Source: Sordaria brevicollis
Lineage: Eukaryota > Ascomycota > Sordariomycetes > Sordariales > Sordariaceae
Direction: 5' to 3'
Assembly (NCBI GenBank): GCA_033439795.1
Contig: JAUTDP010000008.1
Coordinates: 1,798,001-1,862,000, forward strand
Length of the DNA stretch: 64,000 bases
Shown here: in pieces, positions 9,892 through 20,803 of the stretch
Position numbering within the stretch: the first letter of the stretch is position 1
Layout: each line of letters begins with the position of its first letter
Made by a program: the position numbers and the translations under genes
The notes under the pieces: generated by a model
Told to the model about the DNA's origin: nothing
The model's input: only the letters and a program-made list of their open reading frames with translations
The model's database searches: none

Positions 9892-10876
9892 GGCGAAGAG
9901 CCGTTCGTAACTGTGTTTCGCGGGTTGTTCGAGGTTGATTATATACGGATCAGGTCGAGGCAGGTTAAGATACGGTGAGGAGGGCTGGCGGAACAATGGG
10001 TGGTGCCCTGGTGCAGAGATTTGAGGCTGGAAAGACTTGTGTAAGAGAAACTGAAGTCAAAAGCCGATTAGACGACGGGATGAAAGTTGACCTCGTCCGC
10101 CGATGGACGGGCGCGCAGAACGGTTACAGCGCGAGGGCGGGGAAAAAAGAAGTGCTTCTGCCGGTTGAAGAGGATCTGGACATAGTCCTCGTATGGTTTT
10201 CTCGTAAATAATTTGTCGACAGTCGTGGAAAAATTGGATTTCTTGCAGAAGGTGCAGATGGAGAAATGTAGGATGAATTGGGGTTGACAGCAGGATGAGC
10301 CGAAATGGAAGGATAATGCGGCAGCGGCATTGCAGAGTGCAGTGCACTGCAGGCAATAGCCAGATGGTTCAAGTCCGGCCACCGGCCTCACAGGTTGCCC
10401 TGGTCAGTGTTTACAGCGACCAAGCTCCACCGCACAGGCGCTGTCCAGGAATTCTACAGCGGCCAGCGGGAAGCGGGAGTGAGAGCCGTGAGGCTCGAGC
10501 TGGTCATTGTGGCTCAATGACTTTTCAACTGTGTGGCTGGCTTTCATCCGACTTACACGGGAACTGCCTGCCGGGAGTCTGACCATAAAAGCTTATCGCA
10601 GAATAGAGCCGGGAAACTGAAAGCGATAAGGTCTGTGCGGCTCGGGCTGTCCCTCAAGGGACCCGCTCTTGCCGCTCACCGTGGAAAGTGGGGTGAACTG
10701 CACAAACAGCGGAGCAGGACCAGGGCGGCAGCTGTGGTGTGCGGGCAGGCAACGTCAGGGCGGGCAGCTTGTCCCGTCGCATCATGGCATCCCGCTTCCC
10801 TTTCAACAACCTTGAAGACACTCTCCCAATTTCACCGATGGACTTGGAAACATAGACCATCAGCATATACACAACA
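9892..10876. promoter_or_regulatory. Divergent intergenic region between the Sds3-like gene and LSM1
   Basis: This 985 bp has no coding frame of note. It holds two divergent promoters. A perfect 14 bp palindrome, TGCAGTGCACTGCA, lies at 10338-10351. Confidence 0.5.
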
Positions 10877-11635
10877 ATGGAACACCTCTCGATAAACGAT
10901 CAACCTCCACCGCCCTTCCCTCAGGGCCCCGGGCAGCCTGGGCCGGGCATGCCCCCGCCGGGACTCCTTGGAGGCGGCCGTCCTCCTCAGCCCCAGCAGT
11001 TGCCCGCGCAAATGTTCACCACAGCTGCCCAACTCCTCGACCTCACCGATAGTAAGACTGAACAACTTGGACTTGTTGTTGGACAGGCAGAATTAGGCTG
11101 ACACGAGCGGCGGGTACCAACAGAGAAGCTAATGGTAGCATTGCGCGACGGACGCAAGCTCACGGGCATCCTCCGCAGTTGGGATCAGTTTGGTATGCCT
11201 CCATGAACCTACCACCTCTCATACACAACACATGACCACCTAAACAACGCACGATTGAGCACGAGCAATGAGGAGGTTGACTGTGTTAACGCGAAACCAC
11301 TTCCCACTATACTAGCCAACCTAGTACTACAACAAACAAAGGAGAGGATATTCGTGCCTCCAGGCACTCAGTCACCCGCCCAGACCAGGGGGCTCTACGC
11401 CGATGTTGACCGGGGCATCTTTGTTGTTCGTGGCGAGAACGTACTCCTGATGGGCGAGATTGACTTGGATCGCGACGACGACCCGCCTCCGGGCTACGAC
11501 CTTGCCGACCTCGAATTGGTGCAGACGCTGGCCAAGCAGAAGAAGGCCGAGGAGAAGGCCAAAGAGAAGCGCAAGGTCAAGAAGCTTTCCACGATTGGCT
11601 TCGAAGGGGAGAACGTTGGCGAAGCCCTTCTATAA
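10877..11635 (+). CDS. lsm1: U6 snRNA-associated Sm-like protein Lsm1
   Basis: Exons 10877-11051, 11124-11192 and 11316-11635 give 187 aa. Both introns fit: donors GTAAGA and GTATGC, acceptors CAACAG and TACTAG, phases 1 and 1. The Sm fold begins at LLDLTDKKLMVALRDGRKL, continues with ILRSWDQFANLVLQQTKER (Sm1), and ends with DRGIFVVRGENVLLMGEID (Sm2), all close to the Lsm1 family. Lsm1 defines the cytoplasmic Lsm1-7 ring that binds oligoadenylated mRNA 3' ends with Pat1 and promotes decapping in P-bodies. The N-terminal 45 residues are a Pro/Gly-rich extension. The C-terminus is a basic helix (KKAEEKAKEKRKVKK), as Lsm1 proteins carry beyond the Sm core. Identification is firm. Confidence 0.93.
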
Positions 11636-12006
11636 ACGATATAATCACGACATCGATACGCTTTACCAATTCGAAACGAAGAAACGGAAGAAGACGACAA
11701 CCCTTTACTTGCTATAAATCATACCCGAGGTCGAGAGATAGAAGGGATGTCAAAAGGAATGGAATGGGCGGTTGGAAGCAGAATATTGTGAAATGCTATC
11801 CGCCCAATCTGCGACTTTACGAATGGAAGATCGCAACAGCCTTACACCAAGAGAACAAGAGATCACAAAGTGTATTTTACCGTTATCAACACATCAATTC
11901 GATGGATTACCTCGAATTGGCATCTCGGAAGAATGACCATGATCCGTCATATTTCGGTAGGATAACAGGCAAAAGATATCTACGATTGACACTTTTCCAG
12001 AACTCC
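11636..12006. other. Intergenic region after LSM1
   Basis: This 371 bp between the LSM1 stop and the glycosidase-like relic has no supported feature beyond a presumed 3' UTR. Confidence 0.4.
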
Positions 12007-13331
12007 TCACATAGCCGGCACAAACTCATCCGCCTCAACCCCTTCCCATCCTTCCCGGAAGTGCTTGCCCTCACTTTCATCCCATCCACCTGCCACCATC
12101 GCCACCGCCAACAACAACCAAGCCGAATTCGGGAAATAATGCGTGGGTACTCGTGATTCGCCCACCGGATACCCAGCATTGTCAAACTGGAAAATTGGAT
12201 GCAACAGATACTCAACCGCCTGCTCTGTATCTCCCAGCCTGGGCGCATTCATCGCCAACATCGATAAACCCCACCCATACAACCCTTTCAGCGCCCAATA
12301 CCGTTCAATATACTCTGCCGTCTTTTTTTAGCACATCCACATCTCAATGCGGCTGGCCACTCAGCAGCGGAGGAAGCAGCCCATAACTCCCCGCCATAGC
12401 CAGATGATCGTTGGTCCGTCCTACTGTCTGCCCACAACCCCTCGATGCTCCTATAAACCTCATACGTGCCAATCACCACGTGTAGCGGCGCCAGGTTCTC
12501 CTTTCCGTGGGCCCATTCTGACCGCCAGGTGTGGGTTTTTGATCTTGGTTAGGAACTTAAGGTGGTAGCGTCGGTGGGCTTGGTGGGCTTGGTGGGAGGG
12601 GCTCAGGTGAAAAGGTGGCTATGAGCCGCAACCTTGTTGATGTCGTCTTCGTCTTGCTGTTTATACCCAAGAAATACCGATGACTTCCCTCCGCAGGACC
12701 AGTCCTTCCCATTCCAAAGTGAGGTGATACGTCGTCTGGCGCAAGGCCGTCGTGTGCATATCCGTTGCGTCCCACACGCCAACAAAGGAAGCGTCGAATT
12801 TGTTCCGGCCGGAATAAGGAAAGTCAAGAAAGAGACCTAGTCTGGCTGACTTTAACAGCTTGGAATCAACTTCTACCAGGACGGTATCAGTCTGGGTCAA
12901 CTGCCGTGGCTACAGAGACTGGAACGCTGTTATAGGCAAACGAAGACTCTACAACGCCAGACCAGAGGTCGAGTGTCTACGTCTTCTTCTCCATGCCTCC
13001 TCCCGTGACCGTTTCCCCATCGTAATCGGGAAAGGCACAGCCCATATTTCCAAGGCTTGAATGTTTGAAAGCCGGTGGTATCGGCGCTGAAGGCGAAGTT
13101 GCTGTGTCCTCCTTGCTTGAAGAAGATAACTTCATCTTGGCGAACACTTCTCCTCATCCATCCAGCCACTGCCATAGGCCAAAGCATGAACGTCAACATG
13201 GTGAAGCCATAATCATCCTGTGCATCCGGAAGTCTGGGGGAAAATAAGGGGATGTTCTGTCCCGAAAAAAGATGCAGATGGTCACATACAAAGGCAGTTA
13301 GCCTTTGATCCCCGGCCCTCACTACCTCCAT
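12007..13331 (-). pseudogene. Decayed six-hairpin glycosidase-like gene
   Basis: Minus-strand fragments in different frames line up in order as one protein. DQRLTAFVCDHLHLF is at 13310-13250 and SSFAYNSVPVSVAT near 12950. VEVDSKLLKSARLGLFLDFP then FDASFVGVWDATDMHTTAL fall within 12880-12730. EWAHGKENLAPLHVVIGTYE then VYRSIEGLW are at 12516-12428, NDHLAMAGSYGLLPPLLSG near 12410-12352, and YIERYWALKGLYGWGLSMLA onward at 12310-12007. The last block (VGESRVPTHYFPNSAWLLL, AVAMVAGGWDESEGKHF) resembles the C-terminus of fungal six-hairpin-glycosidase-like secreted proteins. Inactivating changes include an in-frame TGA at 12346-12344, a frameshift near 12415, another at the A-run facing 12322-12328, and missing sequence between 12540 and 12660. 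Base composition is not AT-shifted, so RIP is not the obvious cause. The family name is inferred from motif recall. Confidence 0.7.
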
Positions 13332-14464
13332 GTTCGTTTAATGCAAGGGGGCATTGGTGTTGCTGACGTTTCAGACGAAGAAGCTCAGTGAAAGAATATC
13401 CGGAGACCGTAACCTTCCACCAGTCGGTGCAACTCATTTTCTCAGGTCTGAGCAACGGATCGTTCGCCGACAACTGTACGGATAGTCCCGTACAACGAAG
13501 CTTCGGAGTTGAACAAGATCTCTCAAGTGGATGTTCCCGTCGACTTGCCATGTGGTTTCTGCTCTAGCGAGATCGGGAGCACTGCCATTTCGTGGCTCGG
13601 AACTTCCCATACTCCACTGGATGGAGGCTGTGTGGATGTTTCATCGAGAAATCCATAGCCAGATGGGTCCTTTCGGCCAGTCTCATCAAAGTAAACACAG
13701 CTGAGCCTCGGGCAGTTGACAGAGAATGGGGGTATTGCCGTGCGAGTGAGTGTCGTGATAAGTGACTACCATCGAAGATCGTATAACCTCAGGTCGTGAT
13801 TCGGGTTGTAAGTCTCTGAACGCTGATGTGAGGAGCTCGTTTCGCAGAAAATGACTGATGATTCGGTTCCTCATGAAATGTCAAAAAGTTGCCGGCCGCT
13901 TTCGAGGTTGGAATCGACAGGCGAGACCCTTCAAAACAGTGGAGCCGGGAATTGGAGTGCCCCACTTCCAACGAACCTAATGCGGGGACATGGCAGGCGC
14001 TAAGAGCTTCCCGGCTGCCCCTGCCCAGCTGCTTTGCCATCAAAGATCCCGCCTGTGATTCGCTGTTGCCAGCGCGAACTTGACTGTCGGCGTTGTCAGG
14101 TCGGGCGCATCCCTCAAGGTACCACAAACAATTAAAACATGCCGTGCCTCTTTCTCTCCCTTTCAATGCCCTCAACAAACACCCAACATCTACACCGCGG
14201 ATTGAGAAGTCGGAGTAGCGCGATTTGGTCTTGATCTTCAGCATTCGATATCTGACGGATTTGTTTGTATCGGTATGTACGTTGCTCGCAATTCCAAGGT
14301 CACCTCACCTATGCGACAAGGACCATTCTTGTTGCCAACTCAGATGTCACCCGCCAACAAATGACATATCAGCTGCCCTGCCCCTCCAGCTAACTCGTAC
14401 AACCACCTGTCGCAGTTCACTCGACATCCTTTTCCGAGCATCTCGAACCATTTTGCTAGTCGCC
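13332..14464. other. Intergenic region upstream of MOB1
   Basis: This 1.13 kb may include further eroded 5' parts of the glycosidase-like relic up to about 13550 (minus-strand frame starting MASRREHPLERS), plus the MOB1 promoter and leader. No intact gene is seen. Confidence 0.4.
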
Positions 14465-15470
14465 ATGAGCTCCTTTCTCACGACCGTGTACGTTGAGCAC
14501 TCCCCCTTTTCCCGCCATTTTCCAGCCTAGCACCGACCCAACCTTGGCGATCCGATGACGTAATTTGGAAACGAAGCGAGGATGAGCTCTCGCTCGCCGT
14601 CGCATCCCTGTGCCAGGAGGTCAACACACGACACACGAACGGAATGCTGCTCTCGACCTCTCCGGAAGCTACAAGGCATATATGGGGTGGGAAATAGCTG
14701 CTAACATGGTTTCGCGATAGAAATCAGCGTACGCGCAACCAGTTCCGACCTCGCACCAGCGGCAAGGGCGGTGCGACCAGCTACCAGCTGCGACAATATG
14801 CCGAAGCTACACTCGGCGGAGGTAGTTTGCGCAAGGTGGTGAAGCTGCCTGAGGGAGAAGATGAGAACGAGTGGTTGGCTGTCAACAGTGAGCTTCAACC
14901 ATGCCAACCCATGCTTCGCTCGGCGTATGCGCTAACCTGCTTTGCCAGTGGTGGACTTTTACAACCAAATCAACCTTCTTTATGGCGCCATTACCGAGTT
15001 TTGCTCTCCCCAGACTTGCCCGGAGATGAAGGCGACCGACGAGTACGTTCCGATTACAGTTCTATACCAAGAAACCCCAATGCTGACAAATCAGGTTCGA
15101 GTACTTGTGGCAGGATACCGAGAACTACAAGCGACCGACCAAGATGCCCGCCCCTGCCTACATTGAGCAGCTCATGACCTGGGTCCAGGGAAACATCGAC
15201 AACGAGGCCGTCCTACCGAGCAGAATCGGCGTTCCATTCCCCAAGTCCTTCCCTTCGCTTGTGCGCCAGATCTTCAAGCGCATGTACCGCGTTTACGCTC
15301 ACATCTACTGCCACCACTATCCGGTCATTCGCGAACTGGGCCTGGAGCCGCATCTCAACACCAGCTTCAAGCAATATGTCTTGTTCATCGACGAGCACAA
15401 CCTGGCAACCGGCAAGGATTTCTGGGGACCTCTCGGCGACTTGGTCGACAGCATGTTGCGCAGCGACTAA
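14465..15470 (+). CDS. mob1: Mob1 NDR/LATS-type kinase activator
   Basis: Four exons, 14465-14487, 14721-14887, 14949-15042 and 15095-15470, encode 219 aa, the usual Mob1 length. Exon 1 is only 23 nt (MSSFLTT plus two bases). Introns use GTACGT, GTGAGC and GTACGT donors, with CTAAC/CTGAC branch sites. Signature blocks are [80 protein letters not shown] and FDxW-like [15 protein letters not shown]. The Cys pair in CSPQTC and the His pair in HIYCHH are the Mob zinc ligands. Mob1 binds and activates the Dbf2/Sid2 kinase for septation and mitotic exit, and in filamentous fungi for septum formation. Identification is firm. Confidence 0.95.
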
Positions 15471-16154
15471 CGACGTAATCTTTTATGGCTTTGGCATTGG
15501 CGCATGGTTATTTTGACAGGGCTAAGCAGGTCGGCGTTTAGGTTGGGCGCGGATTAGGTGTTTCCATTACAGGCATTCGTTTTGTTGGTACGGTGGACTG
15601 GCAACTAACGGAGTGACAAGGGATTAAAGGTACCACGGAATTTCAGGGAGGGAGGAGCATCGGGTGCTTTTGGTCGGCGCGCATGGGGCACCGGAATCTC
15701 TTTGATTTTTCGTTGTAGAGAGGAAGAGAGAGGCCTGGAGCTTTCTCTGGAGATAGACGCTTTCTAATACCATAATGATGCAGCATCAGAAAACCCCAAA
15801 TTCCAATTTCCCATGAAGCTTACATGTCAAGGATGCATAAAATAGTTGGGCGTGTATCTGCGCATGCGGGATGGCACCGATAACGTTATCGGCATGTTGC
15901 TTTCCCCACTTGGCCCGGGCAGTTCCGGAGAGAAAGCACTGGGCAGCTGGCGGGCTAGAAAGTCTTGGCAGAGGTAACGACGGCGCAGCGGGCACTGCAG
16001 CCCGCCGCCCAGCTCCAGGATTTGCAGCCTGAGGCAGACACGATTTTGCCGAGCGGCTCCAAACCCACCCGTTACTTTGACAAAACTGAACCGGAGCTTG
16101 ACTTCACGACATCGAGGTCCCCCGTCCACCCGTATCATATCCCACACGCCCATC
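15471..16154. other. Intergenic region between MOB1 and the OSCP gene
   Basis: This 684 bp between tandem genes holds the MOB1 3' UTR and the OSCP promoter. No additional feature is supported. Confidence 0.45.
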
Positions 16155-17373
16155 ATGCTGTCGCGACAGGCCCTTCTCCGCCCCGCGCGGGTTATCAACA
16201 CCCAGGTCCGTGGCTACGCCGCCGCCGCCGCCTCCAGCAAGGTCAAGCCTCCCGTGGCTCTCTTCGGTCTCGACGGCACCTATGCCACTGCTCTGGTACG
16301 CCCACCACGCGCCCCGGATCCCGACGTCACGGCCGCCAATGGACGGGTCCCCGAGCTCCCCAGCTCGTGGGGCTTTGTCAATTGAAGCTCTCCCATACAA
16401 ACCGAACCGAACGATCATCGAAAAGGATGGGTGGAACAAGATATCAGAGAGCTAACATGGTTCCCTGCGTCATTTACACGTGGTATAGTACACTGCCGCC
16501 GTCAAGACCAACGCCCTCGAGCCTACCGCCAAGGGCATCACCGGCCTCGGCAACCTCCTCGCTAAGGATGCTAAGCTCGCCAGCATCCTCGAGACTCCCA
16601 CCCTCTCCGCCGCCGACAAGAGCGCCATTGTTGCCGAGCTCCAGAAGAGCGCCGGTGCTTCTGGCGAGACCGTCAAGAACTTCCTTGCCACCCTCGCCGA
16701 GAACAACCGCCTCGGTCTCCTCCCCGGTGTCGTCTCCAAGTTCGGCGAGCTCATGAGCGCCGCCCGCGGCGAGGTCGAGATGGTCGTCACCAGCGCCCAG
16801 GTACGCTCGCTTTGTTCCGTCACGTTGTTTGGTGGTGCTGGGAAGGAGCAGGATGGGAAAGAGGAGGGAAGCTACGAGGACGATGGGAATGGAATGGCAA
16901 TGGAGCTTTTGGAAGAAACCGCAACCATAACGACAAGGACGAGATTGGGTTCTGGACCGGATGGAAGCTCTGAGTGGTGGAATTGGGATGCTGGATGAAC
17001 GGCGAGTTACAAAGAGATTGGGAAACGGATGTGCTAACGAAATGCTGAACCACCACCATATAGCCCCTCGACAACAAGACCCTCAACCGCCTCGAGTCCG
17101 CTGTCGCCAAGTCCTCCTACGTCGGCAAGGACAAGAAGCTCAAGGTCACCAACAAGGTGCGTCCTACCCCATTCTCGAAATCAAACCGAACCGGAGCTAT
17201 GTCCCGACTGCTCCTGGGGCACCAGGCAGAACAAATACTTACCATTCCATGCTGAACAGGTCAACTCCGAGATCATCGGCGGCCTCGTCGTCGAGATTGG
17301 CGACCGCACCATCGACCTTTCCGTCTCCGCCAAGCTTGCCAAGATGAACAAGCTCCTTAACGATGCCCTGTAA
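16155..17373 (+). CDS. atp5: Mitochondrial ATP synthase subunit 5 (OSCP)
   Basis: Four exons, 16155-16295, 16489-16800, 17064-17156 and 17260-17373, all in phase 0, encode 219 aa. The N-terminus MLSRQALLRPARVINTQVRG is an Arg-rich mitochondrial presequence. The mature protein starts near the alanine run. Family blocks are VALFGLDGTYATAL, FLATLAENNRLGLLPGVVSK, ARGEVEMVVTSAQPLD and the C-terminal NSEIIGGLVVEIGDRTIDLS. OSCP joins F1 to the peripheral stalk of complex V in the inner membrane. Codon use is strongly C-ended, as in highly expressed fungal genes. An in-frame ATG upstream (16077) is rejected because it would bury the presequence. Identification is firm. Confidence 0.95.
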
Positions 17374-19346
17374 ATCAACTTATTTTCCGAGTTTCCTTAA
17401 GAAGAGCAGAGCAAATCTTATAGCATGAACAACTTCCAAACCGACCGAACCCTACGGCCTTCCTGATGCTCGCGCGTTTTCGTACACGACGATGGTGAAA
17501 CGGCGGATACGTTACGTCATCTGCTAAAAAAAAAATGGAGTGGACTGGGCCTCTGTAGGACCGGCTGGAGGACGGAGTGAGGAAGGGGAAAGGGCATGAA
17601 CCCCCTTTATGCGTGTGTGTATGATGAGCTTGGAATTTCAGAAGATTTTACAGCCACGTCAGTTCTCCTTTCGAGAGTGCCTCTCGTTGTTTCGTATGGT
17701 GGAGCTTGGATGCTGTCAGAAACGGCCGGCATAACAAGGTTTCCCAGATGCTGCACTTACTTTATGAGAGGTAAGCATATTCGAAATAGTCTACTGCTTA
17801 CACTTGAATGTAGGTACAAAAAGAAGGGCAGGTCTTCGTACACGACTCATATTCAAGCTGAGCAGTCATATATCGCCAATTTCAAAGACACTACTAGTAC
17901 CTTGACCCACAGACTAGAAAGACGAAACCATCACAGGTCCAGAGCGTAAGCTTCGGTGCTTGAGGGTGTGTAAAAAGGGTACTTCTTTGTTTTAGCGATG
18001 GGAAACTTTATATTTCAGCCTTGCCGATACTTAGGTTGTGGCGCAGTCGTCCAGTTGCAGAATGTCAATACAGAAACGCAAGTCACACTTGGAGTGTTTC
18101 ACTCGGAGAAAATGAACATGTGGCCGGGTCTTTCCGGCTTTGAAGAGTTGGTCAGCGGTTCGATGCGGAGGAGACAATAACTTAACATGATTTTCGTTCG
18201 GGAAGGGAAAGAGTTCCAGCTAGGAGGGACATTCCTTCCTCATCTTTTTTCCCAAATGAAGCAGGGATGTTGGGCAACTCCTGCATCATGCAGCAGGTAC
18301 GACAGACGCAGTAACGCAAAGTCAGTTCAAATCTGCGTGACCTGCTCTTCTTTTTAGGACGGTCATGTTCGAGTTTCCTTTCTCCTGGACAATCCAAACT
18401 TGCCTGCAGTGCTCATTATCACATTCCGACGCTGATTCATATTCATCATCTTTTAACTGTCCACACAGCAATTGTCGCCGGTGTTTCAAGTACTCTGAGA
18501 CGTTGATGGATTATCCAGACAAACAGATGCCAGGCCTCCTCCAAAGGACCGTGAACACCACGCTACTAAACACTATGTAAGGTATGTACATGCAAACTCA
18601 CGAAATGCCCCAACTCCTTTTGGTCCATACTTAACCAACATCTTCCAAAACCCAAGCACAGAAAACACCGAAAGGACGGAATGATATAATATCTGCTTGC
18701 TCCAACTCATGCCCCATCGCCGCTTCTTACTTTCTGGTTGTCCTTTGACCCGAAACCTTCTCTTCGCCCTGTCATCTTCGTCTGCCCGAAGTCCGCTCCA
18801 CTATGACACCTCATAGTTCAACTCTAGGATTCATATCGCTCTATTCTCTTTGAATTTTGTAGACCCATCCTGGATCATCTCGGTCGTTCATGCGCCACAC
18901 CGGGCCCTTCATTAATGCTGACCTAGACTCAGCAGAAAGGACAACCGATGCGTTCCATCATCTTCCTCCTCTTCTTACTCCGTTCGTTCTCATCAATCCC
19001 ACCACCGACATCGCTCATCCATGAATAGCAGCTGATGAATACCAGTCGACTAGCACAACGCTTATGTATGCTCGACTCATATGGCAGCATATAAGAAAAT
19101 CATTACCGCTCTGCATCAGCGTCCATGCCCCCCGTGCGTCTTTGGGGTATCTTGTCGACCCTTCCAAGTCATGTCTCAACGACGTCGTAGGTTGAAAGTA
19201 CCCTCATCAGTCTTCCCTGTGGTGGTCCTGAATGTGCCTTCGCCGACCCCAATGATTTTGCCCGCATATAGTCCCCCTACCATGCATTCCTACCCCTGTC
19301 TTTAGACCAGGGCCTCACAATCGGGCCAACAACTGACTCAAGTGCA
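17374..19346. other. Intergenic region between convergent genes
   Basis: This 1.97 kb lies between the OSCP and membrane-protein 3' ends. A short A-run sits near 17527. All frames are short and uncoding in character; I see nothing else supported. Confidence 0.45.
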
Positions 19347-20803
19347 TCAGATCCACGGCGTTGGTGACATCCCCCGCTCACCATACCGCCCTCGACTAGC
19401 CCAACTGTTCGTCACCGAATCCATTCCTGCCGGCCCTGTCATGGTGCTGCTTATCGTGCCTCCTTCTGGCAGGTCTTGAAGGTTCGTTGTCGGGGCCGGG
19501 CTACCGGTACGGCTCTTCAGACTCTGCAAGCTCTGCCACCGACTCGGGGTCATCAAGGACGGTTCCGCCGACGACGGCATATCCGAACTCGCCGCCTCCA
19601 TGGGTACGACAGCTTCTAATTCGGCGAACTGGTGTCCCGGGTGCTCGACTGGACGATTGTAACTGTACGCGTGACTTGCGCTTCGACTAGGACCCGGGCC
19701 TGGGCTCTGGCTTGGGCTTTGGTTCGGACTCTGCCAAACCGGCGATAAATGCGCTCGCTCCGGCTCCACGGGGTGTCCAGGTGGTGGCGTGGCGACAGAA
19801 GTACCTGCTGATCTAGCATCTGAGAGCATGCTCATGTGTCTCGAGGATAATCGACGATCCCGATCCGACGCCGCCACATACGAACCTGCCTCCTCCGATA
19901 GTTCGTAGTGCGGTTGCATGTCCTTAGGCGGTACAGGTGGACCATTTCTGCTGCCGGGACCACCACCGCCACCACCTTTGCTGCTACGAGTCCCCATTGT
20001 CCCCGTGGTTCCTCTACGCCGTAGTCGCTTTTTCCGTCGCCAGCGCGTAAAGAAGAAGAGCCCAACGGAACCTGCAGCAATAAGCGCAGCGGCCGCAGAT
20101 CCAACTCCAATGCCGATGGCTGCGCCGGTGCTTACTCCGCCACTACCACTGCTTGTCGTCGTTGCTGATGGGTCGGTGGTGCCTGTTGGTGTTGGTAAGG
20201 AGGTAGGTGTTGCCGTCGCGCCAGAGGTATCTTGCTCTGATGGTTGGATACGTCCATCGGGCATGGCTCCGAGGACTATTTGGACACCATAGGCACCGAT
20301 GCCGCCTCGCCGCTCGGATACCGTCGTGTAGGCACCCATGGTTCCGTCAGACACGATGGTGACGCCCATCTGGACCTCGGCACTCTTGGGAAAGGTTGTC
20401 GTACATGCTAGCGCCTGTGCGGTGTTGTCGGCGCAGGTGAAGGTGAGGTAACTATATCCGTGTTAGTATACTGATACTTGCTTTTCAAAAAAGGTTTACC
20501 GTACCCGCTTGGGCAGCACACAACTGCCGTTCGAGTCTCACCCCTTGCCTCCGTCTCCGTCACGGGCAACCCAGAGCGCGAACATGATGCTGATGTGTAG
20601 CCCTTGGGACAGAATCCCGGGTTGTAGTAGTTGGTCGGGTTCGCATCGTAACCGTCAGGAAAGCAATTCGAGTCCGTCGTGTAGAGAGGCCCGTGGATAT
20701 ATTGAGATTTGCTCCCCTCCCATACCTGATATATCTGGGGTGTGTTGGTGGTACAACTGGCTGGTGGTGTGAAGGTCGTTGTTAAATAGCCAAGATTCGT
20801 CAT
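19347..20803 (-). CDS. Single-pass membrane protein with Cys-rich ectodomain
   Basis: Two exons, 20803-20505 and 20451-19347, are joined across a 53 nt intron (donor GTACGG, branch CTAAC, acceptor ATAG), giving 467 aa. Only this donor restores the frame, joining CCPSG to YLTFTC. Residues 1-130 are Cys-rich (CFPDG, FCPKGYTSASC, CCPSGYLTFTC). Then comes a Thr/Ser/Gly-rich stalk, a membrane segment at about 209-234 (SAAAALIAAGSVGLFFF) and a basic stop-transfer run RWRRKKRLRRRG. The long cytoplasmic tail is Pro/Ser-rich. There is no N-terminal signal peptide, so the topology would be signal-anchor type with the Cys-rich part outside. This architecture is widespread among uncharacterised Pezizomycotina surface proteins. 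The role is unknown; a wall or stress sensor is only a guess. Confidence 0.8.

Noticed and set aside
10365..10400. GGTTCAAGTCC resembling a tRNA B-box
   Set aside because: No matching T-stem, acceptor stem or A-box in range on either strand.
12007..13331. RIP as the cause of the glycosidase-like gene's decay
   Set aside because: No AT-shift or excess of TpA is evident and the main lesions are indels; RIP is not supported by eye, though a dinucleotide index was not computed.
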